Source of the DNA: Fimbriimonas planktonicus
GTDB taxonomy: Bacteria; Armatimonadota; Fimbriimonadia; Fimbriimonadales; Fimbriimonadaceae
Reading direction: 5' to 3'
Assembly (NCBI GenBank): GCA_965234685.1
Contig: OZ248539.1
Coordinates: 2,170,001-2,234,000, forward strand
Length of the DNA stretch: 64,000 nucleotides
In this document: one piece after another, positions 53,176 through 62,439 of the stretch
Position numbering within the stretch: position 1 is the stretch's first letter
How the letters are laid out: each line of letters begins with the position of its first letter
Program-made: the position numbers and the translations under genes
The notes under the pieces: model-generated
The model's database searches: none
What the model was told of the DNA's origin: nothing
What the model saw: only the letters and a program-made list of their open reading frames with translations

Positions 53176-55542
53176 ATGCGAAAAGTGTTCGGGAGTTTTG
53201 TGGCGTTTGCGATGTTGGCAAGCAGTTGGGGTGCGCCGGTGAGGACGCCCAGCCCGCTGAGCCTTTGGTATCCAGAAGCGGCCCCGACGTGGCTGCATGC
53301 CTTGCCGCTCGGAAACGGGCGCATTGGGGCGATGGTCTTTGGCGGGGTGGCAAAGGAGCAAGTGATGCTGAACGAGAGCTCGCTTTGGTCTGGTGGCCCG
53401 AAGAACTGGGACAACCCGGATGCGAAGGAACAGATTCCGTTTGTTCGCGCTGCGCTTGCGAAGGAAGACTACGCCTTGGCTCAGTCGCTGACCCAAAAAA
53501 TGCAGGGGCCGTACACCCAGTCGTACGTTCCGCTTGGTGATCTGGATATCGAGTTCGATTTGCCCGCTGGCAACGTTTCGGGATATCGGCGAGAGTTGCC
53601 GCTGGGCGATGCGGTGGCGACGACGGAGTTTTCGCAGGGCGGGATCGACTTTCGACGCGAGGCGTTTGTCAGCTATCCCGACAACGTGATTGTTTACCGG
53701 TTTACGGCCTCGAAGCCAGGCGCCATTTCTTTCCGGGCGGCGTTTCGAAGTCAGTGCCCGACCACGGTCCGGGCGTTGGGGGCCAACGGGTTGGCCCTTT
53801 TAGGACGTGCGCCTGCCCATGCCGAACCAAACTACCGGAGCAAAGAGCCAGCGATCGTTTACGACGAAAAGATCGGAATGGGGTTCGCGTCGGCACTGCG
53901 AGCGGTGACGAGCGGCGGTACGGTTCGGGCGGATGCGAACGGGCTGCGGGTTTCAGGCGCGACCGAAGTGACTTTGATCATCAGCAATTCGACCGGTTTC
54001 AAGGGCTTTGATCAGCATCCAGAGAACGACTCAGAGCGGTCGATGGACCGGGCAAAGAAGACGGTCGAGAAAGCCGTAAAGCGAACTTTTACCGAGTTGA
54101 AGTCTCGCCACCAAGCGGATCACCGGCGACTCTTTAATCGGGTTTCGATTGACCTCGGTCCGGGCAGAAACGATGTTCCGACAGACCAGCGTGTCATTGA
54201 TTGGAAGAAGAACGGCGACGCCGGATTGGAAGCGTTGCTGTTCCAGTACGGTCGCTACTTGCTGATTGCGAGTAGCCGCAAGGGCGGGCAGCCGGCAAAC
54301 TTGCAAGGCATTTGGAACCCAATGATGCGGCCACCCTGGTCAGCCAACTACACCACCAACATCAATGCCCAGATGAACTACTGGCCGGTGGAATCCACGA
54401 ATCTGCCGGAATGCGCGCAGCCAATGCTCGACTTCATTTCCGAGCTAGCAGTCAACGGGGCAAAAACGGCGAAGACGAATTACGGATGGCGCGGATGGAC
54501 GGCACACCACAACTCTGACGTTTGGCGGCATACAGCACCGGTGGGTGCTTACGGCGAAGGCTCCCCGACTTGGGCGAACTTCAACTTGGGTGGAGCTTGG
54601 ATGTCGCTCCAACTTTGGGAGCACTACGCCTTTACGCAGGACCGAGCGTTTTTGAAGCGCGTGTATCCCGTTTTGAAGGGGGCCTCACAATTTGGGCTTG
54701 ACGCGCTTTACGAGAAGGACGGCGTATTGGTGACGGCACCTTCGGTTTCGGCAGAAAACGTGTTCTTGTTCAACGGGAAAGGCTACGAAGTCTCCATCGG
54801 CACGACCCAGGATATGGCGATTTTGCGCGCGCTGTTTGGGGTGACAGAGCGGGCAGCGAAGGAGCTTGGCGTCGATCCCGAGTTTCGGGCTGAGCTAGCA
54901 TCTTCGCGAGGTCGACTGCGACCGGAAAAGGTGGGTTCGAAGGGACAACTTGTAGAGTGGTCGCAGGAGTACGGCGAAGCTGAGCCGTTGCACCGGCATG
55001 TTTCACATTTGATCGGTGCGTATCCAGCGGCAGACATCACCCCGCAATCACGACCAGATCTAGCCGCCGCCGTTTCTAAGACCTTGGATCTTCGGGGCGA
55101 TGACAGCACGGGCTGGTCGATGTCTTGGAAGCTGGCTTTGCGTGCGCGGCTACACGAGCCCGAGGCGGCGCATCGGATGCTGAACTATCTGATCAGACTC
55201 GTTGGATCGGACAAAACGACCTACGCAGGCGGTGGCGGCGTGTATCCCAATCTGTTCGGAGCGCACCCGCCGTTCCAAATTGATGGCAACTTTGGAACGA
55301 CGGCCGGGATGGCCGAGATGCTGGTTCAGTCGCATCGTTCTGACGCAAATGGCAGGGTGATTGTTGAGCTACTGCCTGCTTTACCGAAGGCTTGGGCAAG
55401 CGGCTCGGTTAAGGGTCTGCGGGTTCGAGGTGGGGCGACCGTGGACATTGCTTGGCAGAACGGAGAGTTGAAATCTTGGAAGCTGCACGGCAAGCAGGAT
55501 CGGTTTGTTGTTGAACATCGTGGCTTGACCGTCGCGAAGTGA
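53176..55542 (+). CDS. Secreted alpha-L-fucosidase, glycoside hydrolase family 95
   Basis: 788 residues with a signal peptide (VFGSFVAFAMLASSWGAP). The N-terminal domain begins LWYPEAAPTWLHALPLGNGRIGAMVFGG and VMLNESSLWSGGPKNWDNP, the GH95 signature. The (alpha/alpha)6 barrel contains NYTTNINAQMNYWPVESTNLPEC, with the Asn/Asp/Glu site region, and HNSDVWRHTAPVG. The family inverts alpha-1,2-fucosyl linkages. AGAGG lies 5 nt before the ATG. With GH29 and GH109 genes also in the window, the cell is probably equipped for fucosylated glycans. Confidence 0.94.
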   Translation: MRKVFGSFVAFAMLASSWGAPVRTPSPLSLWYPEAAPTWLHALPLGNGRIGAMVFGGVAKEQVMLNESSLWSGGPKNWDNPDAKEQIPFVRAALAKEDYALAQSLTQKMQGPYTQSYVPLGDLDIEFDLPAGNVSGYRRELPLGDAVATTEFSQGGIDFRREAFVSYPDNVIVYRFTASKPGAISFRAAFRSQCPTTVRALGANGLALLGRAPAHAEPNYRSKEPAIVYDEKIGMGFASALRAVTSGGTVRADANGLRVSGATEVTLIISNSTGFKGFDQHPENDSERSMDRAKKTVEKAVKRTFTELKSRHQADHRRLFNRVSIDLGPGRNDVPTDQRVIDWKKNGDAGLEALLFQYGRYLLIASSRKGGQPANLQGIWNPMMRPPWSANYTTNINAQMNYWPVESTNLPECAQPMLDFISELAVNGAKTAKTNYGWRGWTAHHNSDVWRHTAPVGAYGEGSPTWANFNLGGAWMSLQLWEHYAFTQDRAFLKRVYPVLKGASQFGLDALYEKDGVLVTAPSVSAENVFLFNGKGYEVSIGTTQDMAILRALFGVTERAAKELGVDPEFRAELASSRGRLRPEKVGSKGQLVEWSQEYGEAEPLHRHVSHLIGAYPAADITPQSRPDLAAAVSKTLDLRGDDSTGWSMSWKLALRARLHEPEAAHRMLNYLIRLVGSDKTTYAGGGGVYPNLFGAHPPFQIDGNFGTTAGMAEMLVQSHRSDANGRVIVELLPALPKAWASGSVKGLRVRGGATVDIAWQNGELKSWKLHGKQDRFVVEHRGLTVAK

Positions 55543-55553
55543 TGCGTTAGTAT
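55525..55553 (+). promoter_or_regulatory. Putative promoter of the GyrI-like gene
   Basis: TTGACC (55525-55530) and TAGTAT (55548-55553) are 17 bp apart, inside the end of the GH95 gene. The -10-like element ends 8 nt before the next ATG. Confidence 0.4.
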
Positions 55554-55561
55554 GGGCGGCG

Positions 55562-56005
55562 ATGGAACCCACATTTGTGACTGAGCCGTCCCGACGCATC
55601 GTTGGGCTTGAGTACGTTGGCGACAATGCCAACAAAGAGATCAAAGCTCTGTGGGGGACATTTGAGCCTCGAATTCCTGAGGTGAAGATCAGCGGGGATT
55701 TCTATGGCGCGGTTCGAATGAACGACGCTTTACCTGCGGGCCAGTTCGAGTACTTGGCCGGCGTGGAGTCGGACGGAGAGGTTCCCGAAGGGCTCACGGA
55801 ATGGCAGTTGCCCGGCGGCCATTATGCCAAGGTTGACTGCCCGGACCTTAGCCAGTTGATGCCGATCATCCATGGCTTTTACAGCGAGTGGCTTCCGGCA
55901 AGCGAGTATGTCAGCGGCGGAGCGCCGACCCTGGAGTTCTATCCGGAGTCGTTCCCGGCCGAACCGGGAATTTCTGTGCTGTTCTCGGTTAAGCCGAAAG
56001 CCTAA
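55562..56005 (+). CDS. GyrI-like/effector-binding domain protein
   Basis: 147 residues matching the stand-alone small-molecule-binding domain shared by GyrI, Rob and BmrR: SRRIVGLEYVG at the start, FYGAVRMN, FEYLAGVESDGEVPEGLTEWQLPGGHYAKVDC in the middle and a final strand PGISVLFSVKPK. No DNA-binding domain is attached. Such proteins bind hydrophobic ligands or inhibit enzymes; nothing here identifies the ligand. Its stop overlaps that of the convergent esterase in CTAA. Confidence 0.85.
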   Translation: MEPTFVTEPSRRIVGLEYVGDNANKEIKALWGTFEPRIPEVKISGDFYGAVRMNDALPAGQFEYLAGVESDGEVPEGLTEWQLPGGHYAKVDCPDLSQLMPIIHGFYSEWLPASEYVSGGAPTLEFYPESFPAEPGISVLFSVKPKA

Positions 56006-56826
56006 AAATCAGAAAGCCAGTCCACGAGCAAATTGCCCCAGTTTTTGAGGCCGCGTTCCTTGGTTCGGAGGCCGTAGCCGTGCCCGCCTTTCGGGAACAG
56101 GTGGAACTCGACGGGGACATTTTTGGCTTTACAGGCTGCGGTGTAGGTCAATGCACTTTGGACCGGGATGGGGTCGTCCATGGTGTGCACGAGGAAGGTT
56201 GGTGGGGTGCTTGAAGACACGGGCACCTCATCTTTTAGCGTCGATTCACCGTCGTTCACCAGGTAGGCGGTGTAGACAAGGACGGTGAAATCGGCGCGGC
56301 TGGAGCTTTGGTCGATCGCATCTACGTTGGTGTAGGTGGGCTCGTTGGTGCTCGTGACGGCGGCGAGGTGTCCCCCGGCAGAGAAGCCCATGATGCCGAT
56401 CTTGCTCGTATCCTTAGATCGGCTCCGAAGAATGCGGAGGGCGCGGTGGGCGTCTTGCATTGGGGCAAGATGGAGCGGCTTGTCTTGCTCTCGGTTCGGC
56501 AGGCGATACTTTAGGACGGCAGCATGAATTCCCTTCGAGTTTAGGAACTCGGCAATTTCGGTGCCTTCGTGCTCAATCGCTTCGATCCAGTAACCGCCGC
56601 CGGGGCACACAAGGACAGTCGGCGCGTTCGGCTTGGCGCTCGGCGACTTGAAAATTTGCAGGGTGGGTTTCGAAACGTTTTTGACGATTTTAAAATTCGA
56701 CTTTTCGTCGAACTCGGTCACTTCAGTGTCGGTTCGGGTCCAGCCGTTCGGATTTCCGGAGGGCCAAAGGTCGATTGTTTCGAGGGGTTGCGTCATTGCC
56801 AAACTCAGAACCGCGGCGAGGACCAT
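56002..56826 (-). CDS. Secreted alpha/beta hydrolase, acetylxylan esterase-like
   Basis: 274 residues with a short signal (MVLAAVLSLAMTQP). The oxyanion loop is VLVCPGGGYW, the nucleophile elbow GIMGFSAGGHL, the Asp in THTMDDPIPVQ-like sequence and the His in FPKGGHGYGL. Layout and GYWI..EHEGTEIAEFLNSKGI match the BD-FAE/acetylxylan esterase group. It probably deacetylates plant polysaccharides. It lies 4 nt downstream of the ankyrin gene and may share its message. Confidence 0.9.
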   Translation of the reverse strand: MVLAAVLSLAMTQPLETIDLWPSGNPNGWTRTDTEVTEFDEKSNFKIVKNVSKPTLQIFKSPSAKPNAPTVLVCPGGGYWIEAIEHEGTEIAEFLNSKGIHAAVLKYRLPNREQDKPLHLAPMQDAHRALRILRSRSKDTSKIGIMGFSAGGHLAAVTSTNEPTYTNVDAIDQSSSRADFTVLVYTAYLVNDGESTLKDEVPVSSSTPPTFLVHTMDDPIPVQSALTYTAACKAKNVPVEFHLFPKGGHGYGLRTKERGLKNWGNLLVDWLSDF

Positions 56827-56830
56827 GGTT

Positions 56831-57655
56831 TTAGGATGTTAGCGCGATTCGGCATTTTTCGTTACCGAGTTCGGTGGCCCAATCGAGGGCCGTTTTGCCT
56901 TCGGCATCGCGGATGCTTCGGTCGGCACCGAATTCGAGGAGGGTTGAGATGCACTCTCCACAATCGTCTCTTTGCCGGGCGCACCAGTGGAGCGGGGTTC
57001 CGCCGAGGTGATGGGAACCAGGCTTTTGGACTTGGGCGTTTACGTTTGCACCGGCCGCGACGAGCTTGCGGATGATCTCCGGATTGCGCTCGGATGCCCA
57101 GTGAAGCGGAGTGCCGCCGATCCAGCCGATTTCGTGCGCGTTCGGGTCCGCGCCTTGCGCGAGGAGGAAGTCGACGATCTCGGTGAATCCGTTGTGCGCG
57201 GGCCAGTGGAGGGGCGAGTCTCCGATCCAGCCACGTTGGTGAACGGCGAGGGGATCGAGTTCGACGTGCATCTGGACTTGCCGGAACCAGCCTTCCCTTC
57301 CGGCGAGGATAATCGCAACGCCGACGCCGCGCTGCCCTTCGGCCTTCTCGGGGATTTCCTCCAGGAAGTAGTCCACGACCGCTTGCTGGTCTTTCCAGGC
57401 GGCGACGATGACCGCCGGATAGGTCGAGAACGGGTGCGAGTAGACGGTAGAGCCAAGCTCGACTAGAAGCTTGACGATCTCGAGACGGCCAAATTTAGCG
57501 GCCACGTGAATCGGAGTGAGCTCATCCCAATTCGGCTTGTCATCGTCGGCTTCGAGGTTGCGAACGTTCACATGCTCGGGCAAGGCTCGAAAGTAGGCTC
57601 CAACCACGGCCATGTCCCCGGCCGCAATTGCAGTGAAGAGCTCGGAGTTCAACAT
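56831..57655 (-). CDS. Ankyrin repeat protein
   Basis: 274 residues, cytoplasmic. Six to seven ankyrin repeats are recognisable by LTPIHVAAKFGRLEIVKLLVELGS, SPLHWPAHNGFTEIVDFLLAQGADPNAHE, TPLHWASERNPEIIRKLVAAGANVNAQ and TPLHWCARQRDDCGECISTLLEFGADRSI. The recurrent PLHW and G/A-D-P/V-N motifs are conserved. It is a protein-binding scaffold with no enzymatic domain; partners are unknown. TAAAGT lies 9 nt before the ATG. Confidence 0.9.
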   Translation of the reverse strand: MLNSELFTAIAAGDMAVVGAYFRALPEHVNVRNLEADDDKPNWDELTPIHVAAKFGRLEIVKLLVELGSTVYSHPFSTYPAVIVAAWKDQQAVVDYFLEEIPEKAEGQRGVGVAIILAGREGWFRQVQMHVELDPLAVHQRGWIGDSPLHWPAHNGFTEIVDFLLAQGADPNAHEIGWIGGTPLHWASERNPEIIRKLVAAGANVNAQVQKPGSHHLGGTPLHWCARQRDDCGECISTLLEFGADRSIRDAEGKTALDWATELGNEKCRIALTS

Positions 57656-57799
57656 CTAAACCGGACTTTAATGGGTGCGTACCGAAAACGCAAGCTTAAA
57701 CTTAGGGTGGTTTGCGCCGAAAACTAGGGGATAGCACGTCGTTAGTGTGTTCACTGAGATCACACCCGTGATATGTTTTAGGTAGCAAGTAGGAATTCG

Positions 57800-59227
57800 A
57801 TGAAACGAGAGATTCAGTTTGGATTTTTGGCGGCCACGATGGTGGCGATTTCTGGCTGTGGCGGCAGTAGCAGTTCCTCTTCCTCGGCCCCTGCGAATGC
57901 AAGCTTGCAGTGGACGGAGGAGTTGTTGACAAGCGCGAGCAACTCTACGATCGGGCCACCCGCTATCGCACGATCGTTGGGGATTGTTTCCACGGCGGGT
58001 TTTGACGCCTGGGTGGCGTACGACGCGAAAGCCATTGGGACAAGACTTGGCGGATCGCTGCGTCGTCCGGCGGCGGAACGAACGGTTGCCAACAAGCAGA
58101 AGGCGATTAGCTACGCGATGTATCGCACCCTTTTGAACCTTTATCCGGCTCAGGCAGACCGATTTCGGGCGAAGATGGTCGCGTTCGGCTACGACCCAGA
58201 TGATGCTTCGGAATCTTTGACGACGCCGCAAGGGATCGGGAACCACGTTGCGGCGAAGCTGATTGAGTACCGGCGCAATGACGGCGCGAATCAGAGCGGA
58301 AACTACGCGGATACGACGGGTTATGTGCCGGTCAATACGCCGGATGTTGTGAACGATCCAAGTAAGTGGCAGCCTCTGCGGTTTGCGAACGGTGCGACTC
58401 CGGGCTTCCTTGCGCCGCATTGGAGTCAGGTCATTCCGTTCGGGCTCTCTTCGGCTTCGGAGTTCCGTACGAACGGCGGACCGACTTACGGGTCGCCTCA
58501 GTATCTCGCCCAGTTGGATGAGATCGTGGAAACAACTGCAAACCTGACGGATGAGCAAAAGGTGATTGCAGAGTATTGGGCAGATGGCCCTCGGACAGTG
58601 ACGCCGCCCGGGCACTGGCTTTTGTTTGCGACCGAGGTAGCGAAACGGGACCAGATGGGCCTCGACAAGTCCGTTCAGATGTTCTTCATGGTCGGGAACG
58701 CGGTGATGGACGCTAGCATTGCTTGCTGGGACATGAAGCGGGTTTACAACACGTCGCGACCGATCACCGCGATTCGGGCCAACTATGCCGGTCGGCAGGT
58801 CAAGAGTTTCATTTCGCCCACGGCTGGCTTCGGCATGGTGGACGGTTCGCAGTGGCTTCCCTTCCAATCGCCGAATTTTGTCACTCCGCCATTCCCCGAA
58901 TATGCGAGCGGGCACAGCACGTTTAGCGCGGCAGGGGCTGAGGTTTTGCGACGGTTTATGGGAAGCGACTACTTCGGCTACTCGGTCACGGTTCCGGTGA
59001 ACTCTCTGACGATCCAAGCCGGGGTTCCGGCGGCACCAGTAACGCTGAGCTGGCCAACCTTTACAGACGCCGCAAATGAAGCGGGCATGAGTCGGCGATA
59101 CGGGGGAATCCACTTTAAGGCGGGCGATCTTGATGCCCGGGCTTGCGGAAAGAAGGTTGGCGAGCGCGCCTACGAAACGGCGATGGAATTCATCAACGGC
59201 GTCCCCGGCCGGGCGTTTCAGCCCTGA
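57800..59227 (+). CDS. Vanadium-dependent haloperoxidase-like lipoprotein (PAP2 superfamily)
   Basis: 475 residues. The signal MKREIQFGFLAATMVAISGC has a lipobox at Cys20, then a Ser-rich linker (GGSSSSSSSAP). The three PAP2/haloperoxidase motifs are complete: KX6RP in MKRVYNTSRP (about residue 311), SGH in YASGHST (about 370) and SRX5H in SRRYGGIHF (about 432). Such proteins either oxidise halides with vanadate or hydrolyse phosphate; the spacing here is that of bacterial haloperoxidases, but activity cannot be decided from sequence. It is surface-anchored and appears to be transcribed alone. Confidence 0.88.
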   Translation: MKREIQFGFLAATMVAISGCGGSSSSSSSAPANASLQWTEELLTSASNSTIGPPAIARSLGIVSTAGFDAWVAYDAKAIGTRLGGSLRRPAAERTVANKQKAISYAMYRTLLNLYPAQADRFRAKMVAFGYDPDDASESLTTPQGIGNHVAAKLIEYRRNDGANQSGNYADTTGYVPVNTPDVVNDPSKWQPLRFANGATPGFLAPHWSQVIPFGLSSASEFRTNGGPTYGSPQYLAQLDEIVETTANLTDEQKVIAEYWADGPRTVTPPGHWLLFATEVAKRDQMGLDKSVQMFFMVGNAVMDASIACWDMKRVYNTSRPITAIRANYAGRQVKSFISPTAGFGMVDGSQWLPFQSPNFVTPPFPEYASGHSTFSAAGAEVLRRFMGSDYFGYSVTVPVNSLTIQAGVPAAPVTLSWPTFTDAANEAGMSRRYGGIHFKAGDLDARACGKKVGERAYETAMEFINGVPGRAFQP

Positions 59228-59273
59228 GGTTTTCTTGCTTAGGCTTGGTGGGAAAACCAAGCCCAGTCTTCGT

Positions 59274-61838
59274 TCAATCTTGATCCGCAGGCGGCCGATA
59301 GAACTGGTTCGGGAATGGTCGATTCGGGTGGACGGAGTACCAGGCGGCTTTAGCCATGGTCTTGGCGTGGCCACGGTCTACGTCAGTTAGGTCCAGCTTT
59401 TCGGACGCCAGAGCCAGCTCGCGCTGGACGCCGGTGAGTTGCTTTGGACTCGGGTTCATCTCATTCAGCTCAATCTGGTTCGGCTTGTGGGTGTAGGGGC
59501 GGTAGTCGGGCGAATCGACGAAGCACGAGGTGAGAGGGGCGCCGGTGCGATCGAAGCGATTCATCGGGGGGATCCCGAGGATGAGTTCGAGGGTTCGGAT
59601 GAAGGACGTGTGGTTGTACAGGTCGCTCACCACCGCACCGCGGCGGGTGTAGGGTGAAATCGCCATCGCGATGGAGCGGTGGCCATCGACGTGGTCGACG
59701 CCGAGCTGCGAGTCGTCTTGAACCACGAGGATGAGGGTCTCTTTCCAGAACGGGCTCTTGCTGATGGCTTCCACAATTCGGCCTAGGGCGAGGTCGTTAT
59801 CGGCGACGGTTGCGCGCGGAGTGGGCATGGTGGAGCCGGTTCCGGCGGTGTGGTCGTTGGGCAGGAGCATCATGCTAAGCGCAGGCATGCGGCCGTTCTT
59901 TTCCCACGTGTTCAGTTCTTTGATGAAAACATCGGCTCGCCATTGGTCGGAAATGATGCTCGGGAATCCGATGTAGTTCGGGTGGAGGTGCGGCTCAAGT
60001 GCCCTTTGCGAGGTGTGCGCCTCGATGATCATCGAGTTCTTGCCGCTCTTATAGTCTTGCCAAGCTTCGGTCCAGCTTGGGCTCTTGCCGGTCGCTGGAT
60101 TCACGATCTTTGGCTTATCCACGAACTCACCAAAGACCCGAACCCACTTGCCGGCTTTTGCCGCGGCGTTCCAGAGGAAGCCTTCGGGTGAAGTCGCGAG
60201 GGGGTCTCCGCCGTCGTACGGATAGCTGCGGACGTTGGTGGCGTAGTTTTGCTCCGTGTAACCGTTGGCGATGCTGCTGGCGACCCACTGGTGGCCATCG
60301 GCGCTGTTGGTGCCGCTGGTGTAAAAGTTGTCGATCAGCACGAACTCCCGGCTGAGGGCGTGGTGGTTCGGGGTTACCTTTTCACCGAAGAGGCAAAGGC
60401 TAGGGTCGCCATTGCCCTCCTTCATATCTCCCAACGCGGAGTCGTAGGTGAGGTTCTCTTTGATGATGTAGACGACGTGCTTGAAGACGCTCGGCTCTCC
60501 AAGACGCTGCGGAATTGGCTTAGCCGTGCGATCCTTTCTGGCAGCGAGGGTTTCGGTCCAGCCGTTGTTTTGGGCAACTTGCTTGGTGTGCGCCTTGAGA
60601 TTTTTCAGTTGCGAGACGGGGATGGTTTGGAAAGCGCCAACGCTGTCGTGAACTCCAAAGCCGGTTTTCTTTGCGGCGGGCTGACTGCCAACGCCTTTAG
60701 CACTGGCGACGAAGAGATGGTCTCCGGTGGCTTTGATCGCGATGGGGTACCAGCCGGTTGGGACATATCCAGAAACCTTCGGGGTCTTTTCGAGATCCAC
60801 CACGGCGACGGCGTTGAGGCCGCCGCAACTGACATAGAGCCGTCTGCCATCTTTGCTGAGCGAAAGGTCCGTCGGGATTTGCCCGAACTGGGGATCTTCG
60901 GCCGGGCGGATGCTGAGGTTGCCGGTGACCTTGCCCTCTGGCACGTCAAGGAAGCTGACGGAATCGGAATCTGATTCCGCGACAAACAATTCGCGGCTAT
61001 TTGCGGAGAAGGTTAGGCCCGAAGGTTGGCGACCTACCGCGACCTCGCGCATCACCTTGGTTTGGGTGTCGATGAATGAGATGCTTCCCTTCCAAGCGGC
61101 GTCCGTTGCCGGGTCGATCTGAACCTCGGTTCCGGCAGAATCGGCGGTGGGGACGCCAACGCCTTGGAACGGTCGTTTTGTGTTCGGGTCCATTTGCGCG
61201 TCGCTTGGAGCGACAAGGGTTCCGCCTCGGTTCGACACGGCGACGGTTTTTCCGTCTGGCGAGACGGCGAGGTGGAACGGTGCCGCACCAACGGTGACGA
61301 TGGCATCGGTCGCGTTAGTTGATAGATCCACGACGGCCACGGAGTTTTGGGTCGTCATCGCGACGAAGAGTTTGTTGCCGACGACGGCAAGCCCCGCAAG
61401 GTGCGGATCGCCACCTTTGGTCGGGTTGACGGTGAGATCGCGGACCTTGGTGAGCTGCTGACCGTTCCAGCTCGCGATCAGAATTTTTCCGCCCGAAGTG
61501 GATGCGTACACCGTTTTTCCATCGGCGGACCACGTGACGCCGACGGGTCCGGCGTTGATCGGTAGCTCGGCGAGGACTTTGCTTTCGGCGTTGCTGATGA
61601 TCAGCTTTCGGTGAGCGAGGATGGCGGCGAACTCGCCGCTCGGGCTAAGCGCGAGGTCTTTGGGCCGCTGACCTTCTAGCCGGGTGAAGTTTCCGATCGG
61701 CGTGAGGCGTTGATTGGTTGAGACAAGGATGCTCCCATCGGGCTGGGAGCCAAGTTTCAATCGACTTTGCGCCATCCATCCGGCGGCACCAAAAGCCATG
61801 ATCGTTGCGCTGACTGCTAATACAAATTTTCCGTTCAT
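59274..61838 (-). CDS. Secreted YncE-like beta-propeller / phosphoesterase fusion protein
   Basis: 854 residues from the ATG at 61838, which directly starts a signal anchor (MNGKFVLAVSATIMAFGAAGW) and has AGGG upstream; the open frame to 61970 adds an Arg-rich stretch. The propeller (residues about 30-400; SPDGKTVAVSNRGGTLVAP, SKDGRRLYVSCGGLNAVAVVDLEK) is followed by a phosphoesterase domain (FKHVVYIIKENLTYDSALGDMKEGNGD; VVQDDSQLGVDHVDGHRS). It shares order and motifs with the protein at 50519-52945. TATACT lies 21 nt upstream of the ATG. Confidence 0.9.
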   Translation of the reverse strand: MNGKFVLAVSATIMAFGAAGWMAQSRLKLGSQPDGSILVSTNQRLTPIGNFTRLEGQRPKDLALSPSGEFAAILAHRKLIISNAESKVLAELPINAGPVGVTWSADGKTVYASTSGGKILIASWNGQQLTKVRDLTVNPTKGGDPHLAGLAVVGNKLFVAMTTQNSVAVVDLSTNATDAIVTVGAAPFHLAVSPDGKTVAVSNRGGTLVAPSDAQMDPNTKRPFQGVGVPTADSAGTEVQIDPATDAAWKGSISFIDTQTKVMREVAVGRQPSGLTFSANSRELFVAESDSDSVSFLDVPEGKVTGNLSIRPAEDPQFGQIPTDLSLSKDGRRLYVSCGGLNAVAVVDLEKTPKVSGYVPTGWYPIAIKATGDHLFVASAKGVGSQPAAKKTGFGVHDSVGAFQTIPVSQLKNLKAHTKQVAQNNGWTETLAARKDRTAKPIPQRLGEPSVFKHVVYIIKENLTYDSALGDMKEGNGDPSLCLFGEKVTPNHHALSREFVLIDNFYTSGTNSADGHQWVASSIANGYTEQNYATNVRSYPYDGGDPLATSPEGFLWNAAAKAGKWVRVFGEFVDKPKIVNPATGKSPSWTEAWQDYKSGKNSMIIEAHTSQRALEPHLHPNYIGFPSIISDQWRADVFIKELNTWEKNGRMPALSMMLLPNDHTAGTGSTMPTPRATVADNDLALGRIVEAISKSPFWKETLILVVQDDSQLGVDHVDGHRSIAMAISPYTRRGAVVSDLYNHTSFIRTLELILGIPPMNRFDRTGAPLTSCFVDSPDYRPYTHKPNQIELNEMNPSPKQLTGVQRELALASEKLDLTDVDRGHAKTMAKAAWYSVHPNRPFPNQFYRPPADQD

Positions 61839-61876
61839 TTTCCCTGCCCTCTCGGGGCAAGTATAGACATGTCTGG

Positions 61877-62397
61877 TCAGCGCGCGTGCAGTTTTTTCCA
61901 CATTTCGTGCAGCATCACGATCTGACCACCGTGGTAAGAATCGTGCTCCACGAGGTGGGCGATGATCCACTGGAAGGTGTATTCGCGGCCGTTTCTTTTG
62001 ACGGTGTACTCGGGTTGGTTGAACGCAATCACGTCGGCAATTGCCGCCTCACGGCTTGAAGTGAAGAGGGTTAGGTACCAGTCCCACTCATTCTTCGGCG
62101 GCGTGGGCCAAAAGACAATATCCTGCATCGCATTTGAATCGTAGGCGACGGCTGGGTTTTCGGCGTCCAATGCTCGTCCGTGCACCACCGATTCGAGCCA
62201 ATACAGATCGCAGCCGATCATGTGCAAAAGAGGCCACCGATGCTCGGGCCGTTTTCAAACGGCTGCCACGTCATCGCCTCTACGGGCGGTGGTTCCTCGA
62301 TGTTGTCGAGCCATTCGCGCGCGCCATCTCGCCAGGTTTCGATGAGTACCGAAAGCGTGGGATGAACGTTTTCGAGGGTTTGGAGATCGCGTCGCAT
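61877..62397 (-). pseudogene. DinB-family gene with a one-base frameshift
   Basis: The first 59 codons (from ATG at 62397; MRRDLQTLENVHPTLSVLIE ... NGPSIGGLFCT) run into a TGA. The next frame continues the same DinB fold: LHMIGCDLYWLESVV ... WIIAHLVEHDSYHGGQIVML, with its metal-binding His residues. Adding one base to the run of four A (62226-62229, plus strand) joins them as GGLFLHMIGCDLYW, a natural DinB sequence of about 173 residues. It is either a recent mutation, a sequencing error, or programmed slippage. Without the fix the protein lacks an essential half. Confidence 0.8.
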
Positions 62398-62439
62398 TTG
62401 GGCGCCAGTTTACAGCGAGTGCTGTCTATACTCCCGTTC

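Noticed and set aside
57668..59374. A 568-codon open frame antisense to the haloperoxidase-like gene
   Set aside because: Very rich in Arg/Pro/His/Ser with no recognisable domain, whereas the plus-strand frame has a lipoprotein signal and all three PAP2 motifs. High GC in third positions of the real gene explains the long antisense opening.
62134..62439. N-terminal extension of the zinc alcohol dehydrogenase
   Set aside because: The 102 extra residues do not look like an MDR domain and are antisense to the frameshifted DinB gene; the ATG at 62440 has a -10-like TATACT 7 nt upstream.
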